Assembly: GCA_021201735.1 (NCBI GenBank)
Contig: JAJQEJ010000050.1
Coordinates: forward strand, 32,075-96,074
DNA: 64,000 bases
Direction: 5' to 3'
Source: Oscillospiraceae bacterium
GTDB lineage: Bacteria; Bacillota; Clostridia; Oscillospirales; Oscillospiraceae
Below, one piece after another: positions 27,539 through 36,434 of this stretch. Each line of letters opens with the position of its first letter. The stretch's first letter is position 1. The position numbers and the translations under genes were made by a program. The notes under the pieces were generated by a model. It saw nothing but the letters and a program-made list of their open reading frames with translations, was not told the origin of the DNA and made no database searches.

Positions 27539-28005
27539 CTTGCAGTGCACTTTGCCACATCAATGGCGAGCACGATCATCAGGCACAAAAGCGTATCCTC
27601 TTCCCGTGCGATATCCATCACGTAGGTGTCGGTCATGCGGAAGAGTTCCTTGGAAGCGGCCATTATCTGCCTGCCTGCCGGGTCGCGAACGTCGTAATCC
27701 CATTGCATGAGGTTTCCGTTAATCTCCCAACCGTTGCAGTCGAGCGTAAATTTCGGGCGAAAAAAGGTGAGCTGCTTACGCAGGCAACCGATATAGCTGT
27801 TGCCGATATAGAGTGCGAAGCGCGAAAGGAAGGTGAGCAGCTCCTCTTTCACCGTGCCGAGGTGGTTTTCCTGCGCGTCGTAAATTTCAAGCCTATGGCC
27901 CCAGGAGAGCTTGCCCTTGACCACAAAGACAGTATTACCCGCCTCGTCATAAATATCATAGCTATCGAACCATGAGAAGATGCGTTGCCGAAACAAAAGC
28001 TTCAT
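27535..28005 (-). CDS. LURP-one-related (Tubby C2-like) protein
   Basis: 156-residue soluble beta-rich protein starting MKLLFRQRIFSWFDSYDIYD, then VFVVKGKLSWGHRLEIYD and NGWEINGNLMQWDYDVRD, the pattern of LURP-one/YxjI proteins. These adopt a Tubby-like C2 fold; possible lipid binding is inferred from the fold only. Tail-to-tail with the DUF815 gene. Confidence 0.85.
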   Translation of the reverse strand: MKLLFRQRIFSWFDSYDIYDEAGNTVFVVKGKLSWGHRLEIYDAQENHLGTVKEELLTFLSRFALYIGNSYIGCLRKQLTFFRPKFTLDCNGWEINGNLMQWDYDVRDPAGRQIMAASKELFRMTDTYVMDIAREEDTLLCLMIVLAIDVAKCTAS

Positions 28006-28036
28006 AGATGCGTTCTCCTTTTTCTTCCAACACCTG

Positions 28037-29083
28037 TTATGCGGGTGTTTTTTGTATTGCCGTTGAAAGTGCCATCAGCAAGGTGATCAGAAGCTCCTTG
28101 CCATCCGCGCCGGTGGATTTCATGGCAAGATCCGTCTGCGCGGCAAGCGTCACCGCGCGCCGGCACCAGGGGAGGGAAAAACGCCGCGCCGACTGCATCA
28201 GCTTTTCGGCGGGATAGGCACTGCGCATACCCCAGAGCTGCATCAGATAGGACGCGTTTTTCCCGCGCTCAAACGCCAGCCGTGCCGAATAGAGCTGTCG
28301 CAGCTGTTTGCCGAGCACCGCGAGCAGCTTGATGGGGGACTCCTGCATATGCAGCAGATCGCCCAGCACCGCGGTGGCCTTGTCAAACTGTCCGACCGCA
28401 ATGGCGTCGGTCATCTGAAAGACCACCGCGTTAATCTGCGGCGTCGCAACCGCGTCAATCTCCGCGCGGGTCACACGACGCTGCGTTGCGTAAGCGCCGA
28501 TTTTTTCTATCTCGGAGGCCAGCGTATGCATCAGGTCGCCGCAGAGAAAAATCAGATATGTGGCGTCCTCCGTGTCAATATCGTGATCCAGCGCACGAAA
28601 GCGGCGGGCAATCCAGTCGAGCAAATCCCCCTGCCTCTGCCGCTGAAAGGGGACGACGCACCCCTTTTCCTTTAGCAACGCCGCGAGCTTGGTGCGCGCA
28701 TCCGACTTGTATGCGATGAGGTCGTAGATAAAAATCAGACAGATGTATTCCGGCAGATCTTCCAGCACGCTGCACAGCGCCTCCTTATCGCCGGAAAACA
28801 GGTCGTAGTCGCTCACCAGAACCAGCGTGCGGCTACTCATCATGGGCAGGCAGTCCACCAGCGCTTGCAGCTTTTTGGGATCGAATTGCTTTCCGTCCAG
28901 GGTGTGAAGGTTAAACTCCGCGGTATCATCCGGTAGAAGTTTTTCACGGATTTCTCCCAGATAGAAATCGCGCAGATAGGCCTCCTCACCATGAAAGACA
29001 TAGAGCTGTCCCAAAGTGTCTGTGGCAAGGGCTTTTTTTAGGGCCTTGAAGCTTGCCTGGTCATCCTTTGCCTTTGGCGGCAT
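28037..29083 (-). CDS. holA: DNA polymerase III subunit delta
   Basis: Clamp-loader subunit that opens the sliding clamp. 348 residues. N-terminal AAA-like domain with LYVFHGEEAYLRDFYLGEIR, mid VFQMTDAIAVGQFDKA and the C-terminal collar domain (LLAVLGKQLRQLYSARLA; YPAEKLMQSARRFS). Downstream of comEC with a 23-bp gap, the common comEC-holA order in Firmicutes. Confidence 0.92.
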   Translation of the reverse strand: MPPKAKDDQASFKALKKALATDTLGQLYVFHGEEAYLRDFYLGEIREKLLPDDTAEFNLHTLDGKQFDPKKLQALVDCLPMMSSRTLVLVSDYDLFSGDKEALCSVLEDLPEYICLIFIYDLIAYKSDARTKLAALLKEKGCVVPFQRQRQGDLLDWIARRFRALDHDIDTEDATYLIFLCGDLMHTLASEIEKIGAYATQRRVTRAEIDAVATPQINAVVFQMTDAIAVGQFDKATAVLGDLLHMQESPIKLLAVLGKQLRQLYSARLAFERGKNASYLMQLWGMRSAYPAEKLMQSARRFSLPWCRRAVTLAAQTDLAMKSTGADGKELLITLLMALSTAIQKTPA

Positions 29084-29106
29084 AGCGGATCGTCCTTTCT
29101 ATCTTG

Positions 29107-31395
29107 TTATCTGATCGTAAATGTTATGTTCCCCATCCGGTCGGTACGGTATACAGTACAGCCGCGCTCGGCAAGTCGGGCAAGGGTCTCGTCCGCCGGA
29201 TGCCCGTAGGAATTCCGCCCGACCGAGATGGCGACGTATTCCGGCAGCGTTACGTCGAGCAGCTCCTCCGATGTTGCGTATTTGGAGCCGTGGTGCCCCG
29301 CAATGAGCAGCTCAATGTCGGGCAGATCACCGTATTTGATCAGGCGGCGCTCAATGGTGCTGTCCATGTCGCCTGTGATCAGCACGTCAAAATCCCCGCT
29401 GCTGCAGAGCAGAGATAGCCCTTCCTCATTCGTCTTACCCGCGCCGAGGGGCGCGTAGAGCCGGAGACTTACGTCATCGCCAAACGTGACGGTGGTATCC
29501 TCCTCGATTATGATAAGAGGAATGTCACGCTCCGCCGCGCGTTCCGTGATCTCATCCTGTAGCGCGAGCGGCTCCTGCACAGCCGGGAGTACGATACATC
29601 CAACGTCAATCCGGCTGATAAACTCTGCCACGCCGTTTGCGTGGTCGGTGTGACAGTGGGTCAGGACAAGATAATCCAAGTGACTGCTCCCCATGCTCTG
29701 CAGATAATCCGCCGCGATATCCCCCGCGCTGCTCTGTCCGTTCCCGCCGCAGTCGACCAGGACCGTCTGATTCCCGGAATGCAGGATGAGACTTTGCCCC
29801 TGTCCCACATTCAAAACGGTGACGGTAAGCGTCCCGGCGCGCATGGAGAGCACCTGAAAGGTGAGTGCGGCGCAGAGCGCCAGCGCACAGGCCGCGGCCG
29901 GTACGCACAGCCGCCGCAAGGTTACTTTGCGGCGCAGAATAACGCGGTACAGGAGGTAGAGCAGAAACACCGCATAACTAATATAGAGCCAGAGTTTCAG
30001 ATAAATGCCCTCTGTTGAAACCGCCGCAAAGGGGATGCGTGCAATCCGCGTCACCACGAGACAGATATAGCGCACGGGAATGCTGGTGAGAAACGCAAAC
30101 GGCGCTGCCAATGCCGGCGATAGTATGCCGAGCAGGGCGGTGAACAGTCCACCCAAAAAGACGAAGGACACCGCCCAGAGCGTCAGTAAATTGGTGACGG
30201 GCGAGAGGATGGAGAGGGTGCCGAAATAGTATGCGGTCAGCGGCGTGGTAAACAGCATTGCGCCAATTGTCGTGGAAAGACTGCCAAAGAGAAAGGCCAG
30301 CGCCTTGTTGCGCCATCGGCGGGATACCGTTTCCGCTTTCCCGGAAAAGGGCGCCATCCATTTGGTATAGAGTGGCTGCGTGAACAGGTAAATCCCCGCG
30401 ACAGAGGCAAAGGAGAGCTGGAGGCTCACGCTTGCCGCGGAAAATGGGTTGGACGCCAGTAGAAGCATCAGCACGGCAGACAGGGAGGTGGCGCGGTCGT
30501 CCTCCCTGTGGAAAAGCGGTGCGAGCAGGAGAAACACCTGCATGAACGCCGCGCGCATGACCGAAGGCGTCCCGCCTGTCACAGCGGCAAAGAGCAGCAC
30601 CAATACGATACCGGTCACCGCGGCGAGTCGTCGCCTGCGGGAGAGGAGCGTTGCGACAAGACCTGCAAGGAACGACACATGCATCCCCGACACCGCCACA
30701 ACATGGGCCACGCCGCTGCGCTGCATTGCGGTGTACAGACTGCTGTCCAGCCCCGTTTTGTCGCCCGTCAGAATCGCGGTGATAAAGGGCGCAGTGTCGG
30801 CGGAGAACACTGCGGAGATGCTCACTTTGATCTTTTCAGCGATTACTACGGGGAACGCGGAGAGCGGAATATGCGCCGGATGGTCCACTGTGAGTTCCTC
30901 CGCGCTTGCCAGCAGAAAGATCCCTTTTGCTGTGTAATAGTCGGTCTCCTCCCCGTATAGCTCGGTAGAGGTATTAAGCTGAAATGTACCGGAAATCTGA
31001 TCGCCCGGCGTGAGGGAAGCGTATTCCTTCGGGAGCAGCAGGCTTGCCTTGGTCGTGCCGCTGCCGGTCGGTAGTCGGACAGTCAGTGTACAGCCGTAAG
31101 TTGTCGTGCGGGGAGAATCCAGCGCGCGTGCCGTCGTGGTCACCGTCTGCCCGTCGAGGGCTTCGGCGGGGGCGTATTGGGTCTGGTAGTACAAAGACGA
31201 CCAGAGGAAGCCCGCCGCAAGGCCAAAGCAGATCAGCGTCCAGCGCAGCCGCCGCTTGCCGCGTAGCGCCAGTCCGGGGAGGAAGGCGGCGGCAGAAATC
31301 AGCCCGAGGGGGAGCCAAAGACGGGCCGGAAAGAGGTAGACAGCCAGAAGGATAGCCGCGGAGAAGGGAAGCGCAAAGGCACAGAGCTTACGCAT
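29107..31395 (-). CDS. comEC: DNA internalisation competence protein ComEC/Rec2
   Basis: Membrane channel for uptake of single-stranded DNA during transformation. N-terminal DUF4131 region, then the Competence transmembrane domain (AVSGMHVSFLAGL near residue 230; GGTPSVMRAAFMQVFLL) and a C-terminal metallo-beta-lactamase domain (LNVGQGQSLILHSGNQTVLV, LTHCHTDHANG, LIAGHHGSKYATSEELL). ATG 31395 gives the usual hydrophobic N-terminus MRKLCAFALPF; a TTG at 31431 is in frame. 762 residues. No comEA in the window. Confidence 0.93.
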   Translation of the reverse strand: MRKLCAFALPFSAAILLAVYLFPARLWLPLGLISAAAFLPGLALRGKRRLRWTLICFGLAAGFLWSSLYYQTQYAPAEALDGQTVTTTARALDSPRTTTYGCTLTVRLPTGSGTTKASLLLPKEYASLTPGDQISGTFQLNTSTELYGEETDYYTAKGIFLLASAEELTVDHPAHIPLSAFPVVIAEKIKVSISAVFSADTAPFITAILTGDKTGLDSSLYTAMQRSGVAHVVAVSGMHVSFLAGLVATLLSRRRRLAAVTGIVLVLLFAAVTGGTPSVMRAAFMQVFLLLAPLFHREDDRATSLSAVLMLLLASNPFSAASVSLQLSFASVAGIYLFTQPLYTKWMAPFSGKAETVSRRWRNKALAFLFGSLSTTIGAMLFTTPLTAYYFGTLSILSPVTNLLTLWAVSFVFLGGLFTALLGILSPALAAPFAFLTSIPVRYICLVVTRIARIPFAAVSTEGIYLKLWLYISYAVFLLYLLYRVILRRKVTLRRLCVPAAACALALCAALTFQVLSMRAGTLTVTVLNVGQGQSLILHSGNQTVLVDCGGNGQSSAGDIAADYLQSMGSSHLDYLVLTHCHTDHANGVAEFISRIDVGCIVLPAVQEPLALQDEITERAAERDIPLIIIEEDTTVTFGDDVSLRLYAPLGAGKTNEEGLSLLCSSGDFDVLITGDMDSTIERRLIKYGDLPDIELLIAGHHGSKYATSEELLDVTLPEYVAISVGRNSYGHPADETLARLAERGCTVYRTDRMGNITFTIR

Positions 31396-31481
31396 GGCAA
31401 GCCCGCGCAGCGGGGAAGGGGCGCAGTGCAATCGTCATACCAATGTCCCTTTCTCTCTTTTTTCTCTATCGTTCTACAAAA

Positions 31482-31510
31482 ATTGTACCAAAAAATACGT
31501 TGGAAGGCAA
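31482..31510 (-). promoter_or_regulatory. Promoter of comEC-holA
   Basis: Minus strand: TTGCCT (31510-31505), 17 bp, TACAAT (31487-31482). Confidence 0.65.
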
Positions 31511-31580
31511 GCGCTCTGTTGTGTGGGCAAACACGTGCGAAATGACATAGGATGTTTTACAAAACAGGGGAGGGATCGCT

Positions 31581-32102
31581 TTGTTTACCGTAATCCCGTA
31601 CGACCGCAGACGCGCGCTTACCTACGCCCATAAATGGGCATACGGGCGCAACCCGGCCTACTACAATTATGATGAGATCGGAGGAGACTGCACCAATTAC
31701 GCGTCCCAGTGCCTCTACGCGGGCACGGGAATCATGAATGACACGCCGACCTACGGCTGGTACTACTTTGACGCAAATAGAAAATCGCCCGCATGGACGG
31801 GCGTAAATTATTTTTACACTTTTATGACCCGCAAGGAGATTTCGGTTGGGCCGTTCGGTGTGGAGACCAATCAAAATCTTGTCCTGCCGGGTGATTTTGC
31901 CCAGCTCCGATTCAACGAGAAGGATGCGGATGCCTTTGGGCATACTCCGATCATCGTCTCGGTTGGACGTATCCCCAGCCTGCGCAACATTCTTGTCGCC
32001 GCCCATACATACGATACCGATTTTCGCCCGCTGAGCACCTATCAGACAGAGGAAATTCGATTTATTCACATTCTGGGCGCGCGCAAATACACCGACGGGT
32101 AG
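31581..32102 (+). CDS. Amidase-domain protein (Amidase_6-like cysteine hydrolase)
   Basis: 173-residue protein starting at TTG 31581 with GGGGAGGG 6 nt upstream. Motif YDEIGGDCTNYASQCLYAG has the probable catalytic Cys; FGHTPIIVSV probably gives the His. This matches the putative amidase domain found in clostridial wall-associated proteins. No signal peptide is visible, so it acts inside the cell, in the forespore or mother cell, or is exported otherwise. Its stop almost meets the convergent recombinase gene. Confidence 0.82.
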   Translation: MFTVIPYDRRRALTYAHKWAYGRNPAYYNYDEIGGDCTNYASQCLYAGTGIMNDTPTYGWYYFDANRKSPAWTGVNYFYTFMTRKEISVGPFGVETNQNLVLPGDFAQLRFNEKDADAFGHTPIIVSVGRIPSLRNILVAAHTYDTDFRPLSTYQTEEIRFIHILGARKYTDG

Positions 32103-32107
32103 CGCAA

Positions 32108-33076
32108 TTACTTTTTCCTCTTCACGTTTCCCAGCGGGTTTGCCTGCGCGGCGGTACGCAGGTTTTCGTTGTCCACGTGTGTGTATATCTGCGTGGTATT
32201 GAGGTGCTCATGCCCGAGCACCTCCTGTAGCGTACGCACGTCAACGCCGTTTTGCAGCATGAGTGTCGCGGCGGTGTGGCGCAGCTTGTGGCTGGAAAAC
32301 TGTGTGCTGTCAAGTCCCGCTTTTTTCAGGCGTTGTTTTACCATATAATGAATACCATCCGTCGTCATGCGTTTGCGCGTGCGGGAGAGAAAGAGCGCGT
32401 TTGGGTCGCTTGCCGCCGTCGTATCGCGAACCGCCAGCCAGTCGTGTATGGCGGTCAGGCATGCGGCATTTAAAAAGACAATACGCTCTTTGTTGCCTTT
32501 GCCGAGTACACGGAGCTGGTCGCCCTGTATATCCTTTAAATTTAAACCGGCAAGTTCAGAAATTCGTATCCCGCAATTGAGAAACAGGGTCAAAATACAG
32601 TAGTCACGCTCCTTGTTTGTACCGTCCACATGTTCGAGCAGTGCCAAACTCTGCTCTAGAGAGAGATACCGTGGCAGCGATTTTCTCTGCCGGGGCGAGT
32701 CCAAATCCTGCATGGGGTTATGATCGAGGCGCTTAGCCTTATTGGTGAGATATTTATAAAATGAGCGGATGGTGGAGATTTTTCGCGCACGGCCGGCGGC
32801 ACCGAGGGCGCGGTCACGGCTGAGATAATTCATAAAGGAATACACGTCGGTCAGCGTCACGGACGCAATGAGATCCAGGGTGACGTCGGAGATATCAATT
32901 TCGTCAAAAGGCGTTTGCCGCGGCACAAGTGATTTTTCCAGCTTGAGAAAACGGAAAAAGGTGCGCAGATCAAGATAATACTCATCCACAGTTTTAGGCG
33001 AATGACCTTGAATCGTCTCATGATAGCTCAAAAAGTCCCGCAGAATCTGCGGCGTATCGTCCTGTAAGCGCTGCAC
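32108..33076 (-). CDS. XerC/XerD-type tyrosine recombinase
   Basis: Site-specific recombinase, 322 residues. N-terminal SAM-like DNA-binding domain (LRDFLSYHETIQGHSPKTVD) and C-terminal catalytic domain with Arg in GIRISELAGL, Lys in LGKGNKERIV, HKLRHTAATLM, LGHEHL and the nucleophile Tyr in TTQIYTHV. GTG 33076 is the only start, since the frame closes just upstream. A chromosomal XerC/D role is likely, but the gene is alone and has a 34-bp palindrome just before it, so a specialised recombinase is possible. Confidence 0.88.
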   Translation of the reverse strand: MQRLQDDTPQILRDFLSYHETIQGHSPKTVDEYYLDLRTFFRFLKLEKSLVPRQTPFDEIDISDVTLDLIASVTLTDVYSFMNYLSRDRALGAAGRARKISTIRSFYKYLTNKAKRLDHNPMQDLDSPRQRKSLPRYLSLEQSLALLEHVDGTNKERDYCILTLFLNCGIRISELAGLNLKDIQGDQLRVLGKGNKERIVFLNAACLTAIHDWLAVRDTTAASDPNALFLSRTRKRMTTDGIHYMVKQRLKKAGLDSTQFSSHKLRHTAATLMLQNGVDVRTLQEVLGHEHLNTTQIYTHVDNENLRTAAQANPLGNVKRKK

Positions 33077-33095
33077 GATGAAAAGCCCCCTCCCT

Positions 33096-33129
33096 CCAAC
33101 TCAACAAAATCTTTATTTTGTTGAGTTGG
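33096..33129. repeat. 34-bp perfect inverted repeat beside the recombinase gene
   Basis: CCAACTCAACAAAAT (33096-33110), a 4-nt spacer and the exact complement (33115-33129). It lies 20 bp before the recombinase start and directly before its GGAGGG ribosome binding site. It could be a recombination or autoregulation site, or an RNA hairpin controlling translation. Confidence 0.75.
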
Positions 33130-33220
33130 TAGTATTTTTGCAAACCACACCCTCCTTCTGATATTTTTTCGTCCGCGGGCGAATACTAACGTTCACCAGA
33201 AGAAATGAGGTGTGTTTCCA

Positions 33221-33406
33221 TTGAGCCTGATTGCCTGTACCAGCCACTGTGTCTACCAGCAAAACGGATATTGCAGTTTAGAGCGTATTGCGTCCTGTGG
33301 TGAGCCGTGCGCGGAGAATCCCTGTGTACACTTCGTGCCGACCGTGAAAAAAACCGGCGTCACAGGATCGCCGCAAGCGCCTCTCGAATATTCCGCACGC
33401 GAATAA
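33221..33406 (+). CDS. Small cysteine-rich protein
   Basis: 61-residue protein from TTG 33221 (GAGGTG 7 nt upstream). MSLIACTSHCVYQQNGYCSL then a second cluster C-x3-C-x4-C; the pattern CxxxCxYxxxGxCxL occurs in tiny clostridial proteins often mislabelled as dehydratases. Possibly metal binding; function unknown. Its 3' end overlaps the convergent radA end by 47 bp. Divergent from the recombinase gene. Confidence 0.65.
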   Translation: MSLIACTSHCVYQQNGYCSLERIASCGEPCAENPCVHFVPTVKKTGVTGSPQAPLEYSARE

Positions 33407-34727
33407 GGTGCAAACCATCCGGTTCAGCGAGTCGCTTGTTATGTTCCATTGGAAGCATGCATTTGGTAAAGCCCATACGCTGAATTTCGGAGAGGCGCTG
33501 GCCCAGTGCCTGTACGGAGCGCAGCTCTCCGGTGAGCCCCACTTCCCCGACGACTGCCAGATCGCCGGGGATCACCTTGTCCCGAAAGCTGGATGCAAAT
33601 GCCAAAATCATAGCCAGGTCCGCCGCAGGCTCTTCCACGGTCAGACCGCCGATCACGTTGATGTATGCGTCACAGCTGCCCACCAGCAATCCGCCGCGTT
33701 TTTCCAGCACAGCAAGCAGGAGCATCGCCCGGTTTGGATCAAAGCCGTTTGCGGTTCTGCGCGGTATGTGCGAGGCTGTCGGCACCAGCAGGGCTTGTAC
33801 CTCGGCGAGCACCGGACGCACACCCTCCATCACGCAGGTGACGCAGGTGCCCGGCGCGTCGGTCGGACGCCCCGCGAGCAGCATCTCCGAGGGATTCGGC
33901 ACCTCGGCAAGTCCGCTGTCCTCCATCTCAAAGACGCCGATCTCGTTGGTTGCGCCGTACCGGTTTTTCGCCGCGCGCAAAATGCGGTAGCTGTGCTGCC
34001 GCTCTCCTTCAAAATACAGCACGCAGTCTACCATGTGTTCCAGGACCTTGGGCCCCGCGATGGAGCCCTCCTTATTCACATGCCCGATGACAAAGACGGT
34101 GATCCCCTGCCCTTTCGCAATCTGCATCAGCGCCATGGTGCAGTCCTTCACCTGCGCGATGCTCGCCGGTGGCGACGGGAGCGCACTATTGTAGAGCGTC
34201 TGAATGGAGTCGACAATCAGCACATCCGGCTTGCGCTCATTCACAGCCTCCACCACATCGCCAAGCTCCGTCTCTGCGAGCAGGTAGAGCGATTCGCCAC
34301 GTACATTGAGCCGCTCCGCGCGCAGCTTAATCTGCCGCTCCGACTCCTCACCGGAGACGTAGAGCACCGTTGCAAAGCGGCAGAGGCTATCGCAGATTTG
34401 CAGCATCAGAGTGGATTTACCGATCCCCGGCGCGCCGCCCACCAGCACCAGCGAGCCCTGTACCGCCCCCCCGCCGAGCACGCGGTCAAGCTCCTGCATG
34501 CCGGTTTGAAAGCGTAGCTCGGTACCTGCCGGTACCTCATCCATCCGCTTTGGGGTGCTACGCGCCATCCCGGCGGTATTCCCGCGCGTGGCGGCACCAT
34601 TTTTTGATTTGCTCTGCGCGGGCTGCTCCACAATGGTATTCCACGCCCGGCAGGCGGGACACTGCCCCGCCCACTTGGCAAGCTCATTGCCGCATTCCGT
34701 ACAGTAAAACAATACCTTGGTCTTCAT
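33360..34727 (-). CDS. radA: DNA repair protein RadA (Sms)
   Basis: RecA-like ATPase and branch-migration helicase. ATG 34727 gives the family N-terminus MKTKVLFYCTECG with AGGAG upstream; the open frame to 34859 lies inside cwlD. Features: C4 zinc finger (CTECGNELAKWAGQCPAC), Walker A GGAPGIGKST, Walker B DVLIVDSIQT, the RadA motif AAKNRYGATNEIGVFEM, and a Lon-like C-terminal domain (IGGLTVEEPAADLAMILA). 455 residues. The start overlaps the cwlD stop by 4 nt. Confidence 0.95.
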   Translation of the reverse strand: MKTKVLFYCTECGNELAKWAGQCPACRAWNTIVEQPAQSKSKNGAATRGNTAGMARSTPKRMDEVPAGTELRFQTGMQELDRVLGGGAVQGSLVLVGGAPGIGKSTLMLQICDSLCRFATVLYVSGEESERQIKLRAERLNVRGESLYLLAETELGDVVEAVNERKPDVLIVDSIQTLYNSALPSPPASIAQVKDCTMALMQIAKGQGITVFVIGHVNKEGSIAGPKVLEHMVDCVLYFEGERQHSYRILRAAKNRYGATNEIGVFEMEDSGLAEVPNPSEMLLAGRPTDAPGTCVTCVMEGVRPVLAEVQALLVPTASHIPRRTANGFDPNRAMLLLAVLEKRGGLLVGSCDAYINVIGGLTVEEPAADLAMILAFASSFRDKVIPGDLAVVGEVGLTGELRSVQALGQRLSEIQRMGFTKCMLPMEHNKRLAEPDGLHLIRVRNIREALAAIL

Positions 34728-35446
34728 CCATCCAGCTCCTGTTCCGTTGCATCTCGCTGATATTCCAACCACGACGACAGCAGCGCCGTGGCAATTTTTG
34801 TCTGGTATTCGGCTGTTTGCAGCAGCGCGTCTTCCGCTTGGTTTGACAGAAAGCCGCATTCAACCAGAATCGCGCGGCAGGTGATGTGGTTCATCAGATA
34901 GATGCTCTCCCCTATCTTCATCGCGACGCGGTCATTGTCCGGGTCGAGTGTCGCGCGCAGCGTATCCTGTGTCGTCAGCGCAAGGGGGAGGCTGAGCTCC
35001 GGGTTGGCGTAAAACACCTGCGCGCCGTGTGCGCTGGCACTGGTAAAATTATTTTGATGGATGCTGATGAGCGTTGCGTTTGGATACTCCTGTATCTGGG
35101 CAACGCGGTTGATTAAATCCGTCTTTTTCCGCTCCCGCGCTGTTTTCGCATCCGCGTCGTGTAGTGAGGTATCCTCCGTCCGCAGCACAACCGGCGATAT
35201 CCCATATAAACCACAGATTGCGTCAAGTTTCAGGGCAATGCTGAGGTTAATCTGACTTTCCGGCACACCGCTAACGGAGACCGCCCCCCCGTCTTCTCCG
35301 CCGTGTCCCGCGTCAATAATAAGCTGCTCCTCCGGAAAGCGAACCGAGGAGAGTGCGCTCTTACTGGTATCCCTGCGCAGGTACACCGTAAACAGACTGC
35401 CGCAGACGAGCACAGCCAGAATGATCATGATAAAGCGTTTTTTCAT
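34724..35446 (-). CDS. cwlD: Germination-specific N-acetylmuramoyl-L-alanine amidase CwlD
   Basis: Zinc amidase needed for muramic-delta-lactam in spore cortex. 240 residues. An N-terminal membrane/signal helix (FIMIILAVLVCGSLFTVYL) is followed by an Amidase_3 domain with zinc ligands in LIIDAGHGGEDGG, the Glu in VPESQINLSIAL, His in LISIHQNNF and Glu in AILVECGFLSNQ. Overlaps radA by 4 nt. Sporulation-specific expression is expected from the family. Confidence 0.88.
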   Translation of the reverse strand: MKKRFIMIILAVLVCGSLFTVYLRRDTSKSALSSVRFPEEQLIIDAGHGGEDGGAVSVSGVPESQINLSIALKLDAICGLYGISPVVLRTEDTSLHDADAKTARERKKTDLINRVAQIQEYPNATLISIHQNNFTSASAHGAQVFYANPELSLPLALTTQDTLRATLDPDNDRVAMKIGESIYLMNHITCRAILVECGFLSNQAEDALLQTAEYQTKIATALLSSWLEYQRDATEQELDG

Positions 35447-35723
35447 GCCAACACATCCTTCCCTATCGTACTGTTATGAGGAAAGCATGTGCGGTATACC
35501 GCAGTTATGATTATAGCATACATCATGGGAGAATGCTTCTACAAAAAAATTCTGCCGCTGTTTATGCAATTTTCCAGCATACCGGGTTGGATTTTTCGTG
35601 CTTTGGCGCTTTTTCCGCCCGTACGAGCCGGTTACCGTCTGCCCGCTTCCTTCATATATGCATAAGATACTTTGAAAGAGGAACCAACCTCTTCCATTCC
35701 TTATTGTGAGGAGGATCATACCA

Positions 35724-36317
35724 TTGAGCTTTTTTAATTCTGAAGTACTCGGAAATACACATGCAAACGCAAATACACAGTCAGGAGCCAATATGCAGTC
35801 AGGCGCGAACATGAACGCAGGTGCCAACATGCAGTCAGGAGGCAATGTGCAGTCCGGAGCAAATGCAAAGGCAAGCAGACCTACACAGACCTGCGACAAG
35901 GACAGTGGTACTATGCCGTCCTGCGCACCTCTGGCGGTACCTTATGTGCCGTTTCAGCAGAAGGGAGCTTCCAAATACGACCACACGGAGGCGCTCAACA
36001 ACGGCACGCTCTTCCCTGCTTTGAATCTGCCGTTTCGGGTCAAGAGCCAGGCGGCCAACGTGGTTGACTGCGCCCTTTCTGAGCTGCAGGCGCTGGAATT
36101 CGTGCTCGCGGAGCTGAGCCTCTATCTCGACACGCACCCGGACGACGAGGAGGCGTTTAGTCTGTTCCAGCAGTATGCGGACATGGAGCGCGAAGGGCGG
36201 CAGCGCTACGAGGCGGCATTCGGGCCGCTAACCAAGGGGAGTGCCGGAAATTTTTCAACGTATCGCTGGTTGGAAGATCCCTGGCCTTGGAACTACCCTG
36301 AGGGAGGGAAAAAGTAG
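35724..36317 (+). CDS. Spore coat protein: fused CotJA-CotJB
   Basis: 197-residue protein from TTG 35724 (AGGAGG 9 nt upstream). The first ~50 residues carry short repeats of the form GANMQSG. Then comes a complete CotJA-like segment (APLAVPYVPFQQKGASKYDH, then LNNGTLFPALNLPF) joined in frame to a CotJB-like segment (LQALEFVLAELSLYLDTHPD, then YEAAFGPLTKGSA and WLEDPWPWN). In Bacillus and most Clostridia these are separate genes of cotJABC. The two form the inner coat with CotJC. The fusion looks genuine because the frame is open throughout. A cotJC fragment follows by 0 bp. Confidence 0.82.
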   Translation: MSFFNSEVLGNTHANANTQSGANMQSGANMNAGANMQSGGNVQSGANAKASRPTQTCDKDSGTMPSCAPLAVPYVPFQQKGASKYDHTEALNNGTLFPALNLPFRVKSQAANVVDCALSELQALEFVLAELSLYLDTHPDDEEAFSLFQQYADMEREGRQRYEAAFGPLTKGSAGNFSTYRWLEDPWPWNYPEGGKK

Positions 36318-36434
36318 ATGTTTTCATATGAGAAAAAATTGCAGTATCCGGTTAGAATATCCACGCCAAACCCCAAGCTTGCCTCGTTCATCATTACACA
36401 ATATGGAGGGCCTTACACCGTCAGGCTACGATAA
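36318..36434 (+). pseudogene. cotJC: Truncated cotJC (manganese catalase-like spore coat protein)
   Basis: ATG 36318 directly follows the cotJAB stop (GGGAGGG upstream). The first 32 codons, MFSYEKKLQYPVRISTPNPK then LASFIITQYGGP, match the N-terminus of CotJC, but after GGP the sequence diverges (YTVRLR) and stops at 36434. CotJC is normally about 190 residues, so about five-sixths is missing. The end coincides with the end of the convergent PBP gene, so a deletion there is likely. Too short to encode a working catalase. Confidence 0.75.

Noticed and set aside
28028..28055. Hairpin with T tail (AACACC...GGTGTT, then T) as a + strand terminator
   Set aside because: It sits in the 3' end of holA, which is on the minus strand, and no + strand gene ends nearby, so it is probably chance.
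33408..34517. Open frame of 369 codons on the + strand
   Set aside because: Lies antisense to radA, has no domain, and its low-complexity His/Arg-rich content is typical of antisense GC-rich frames.
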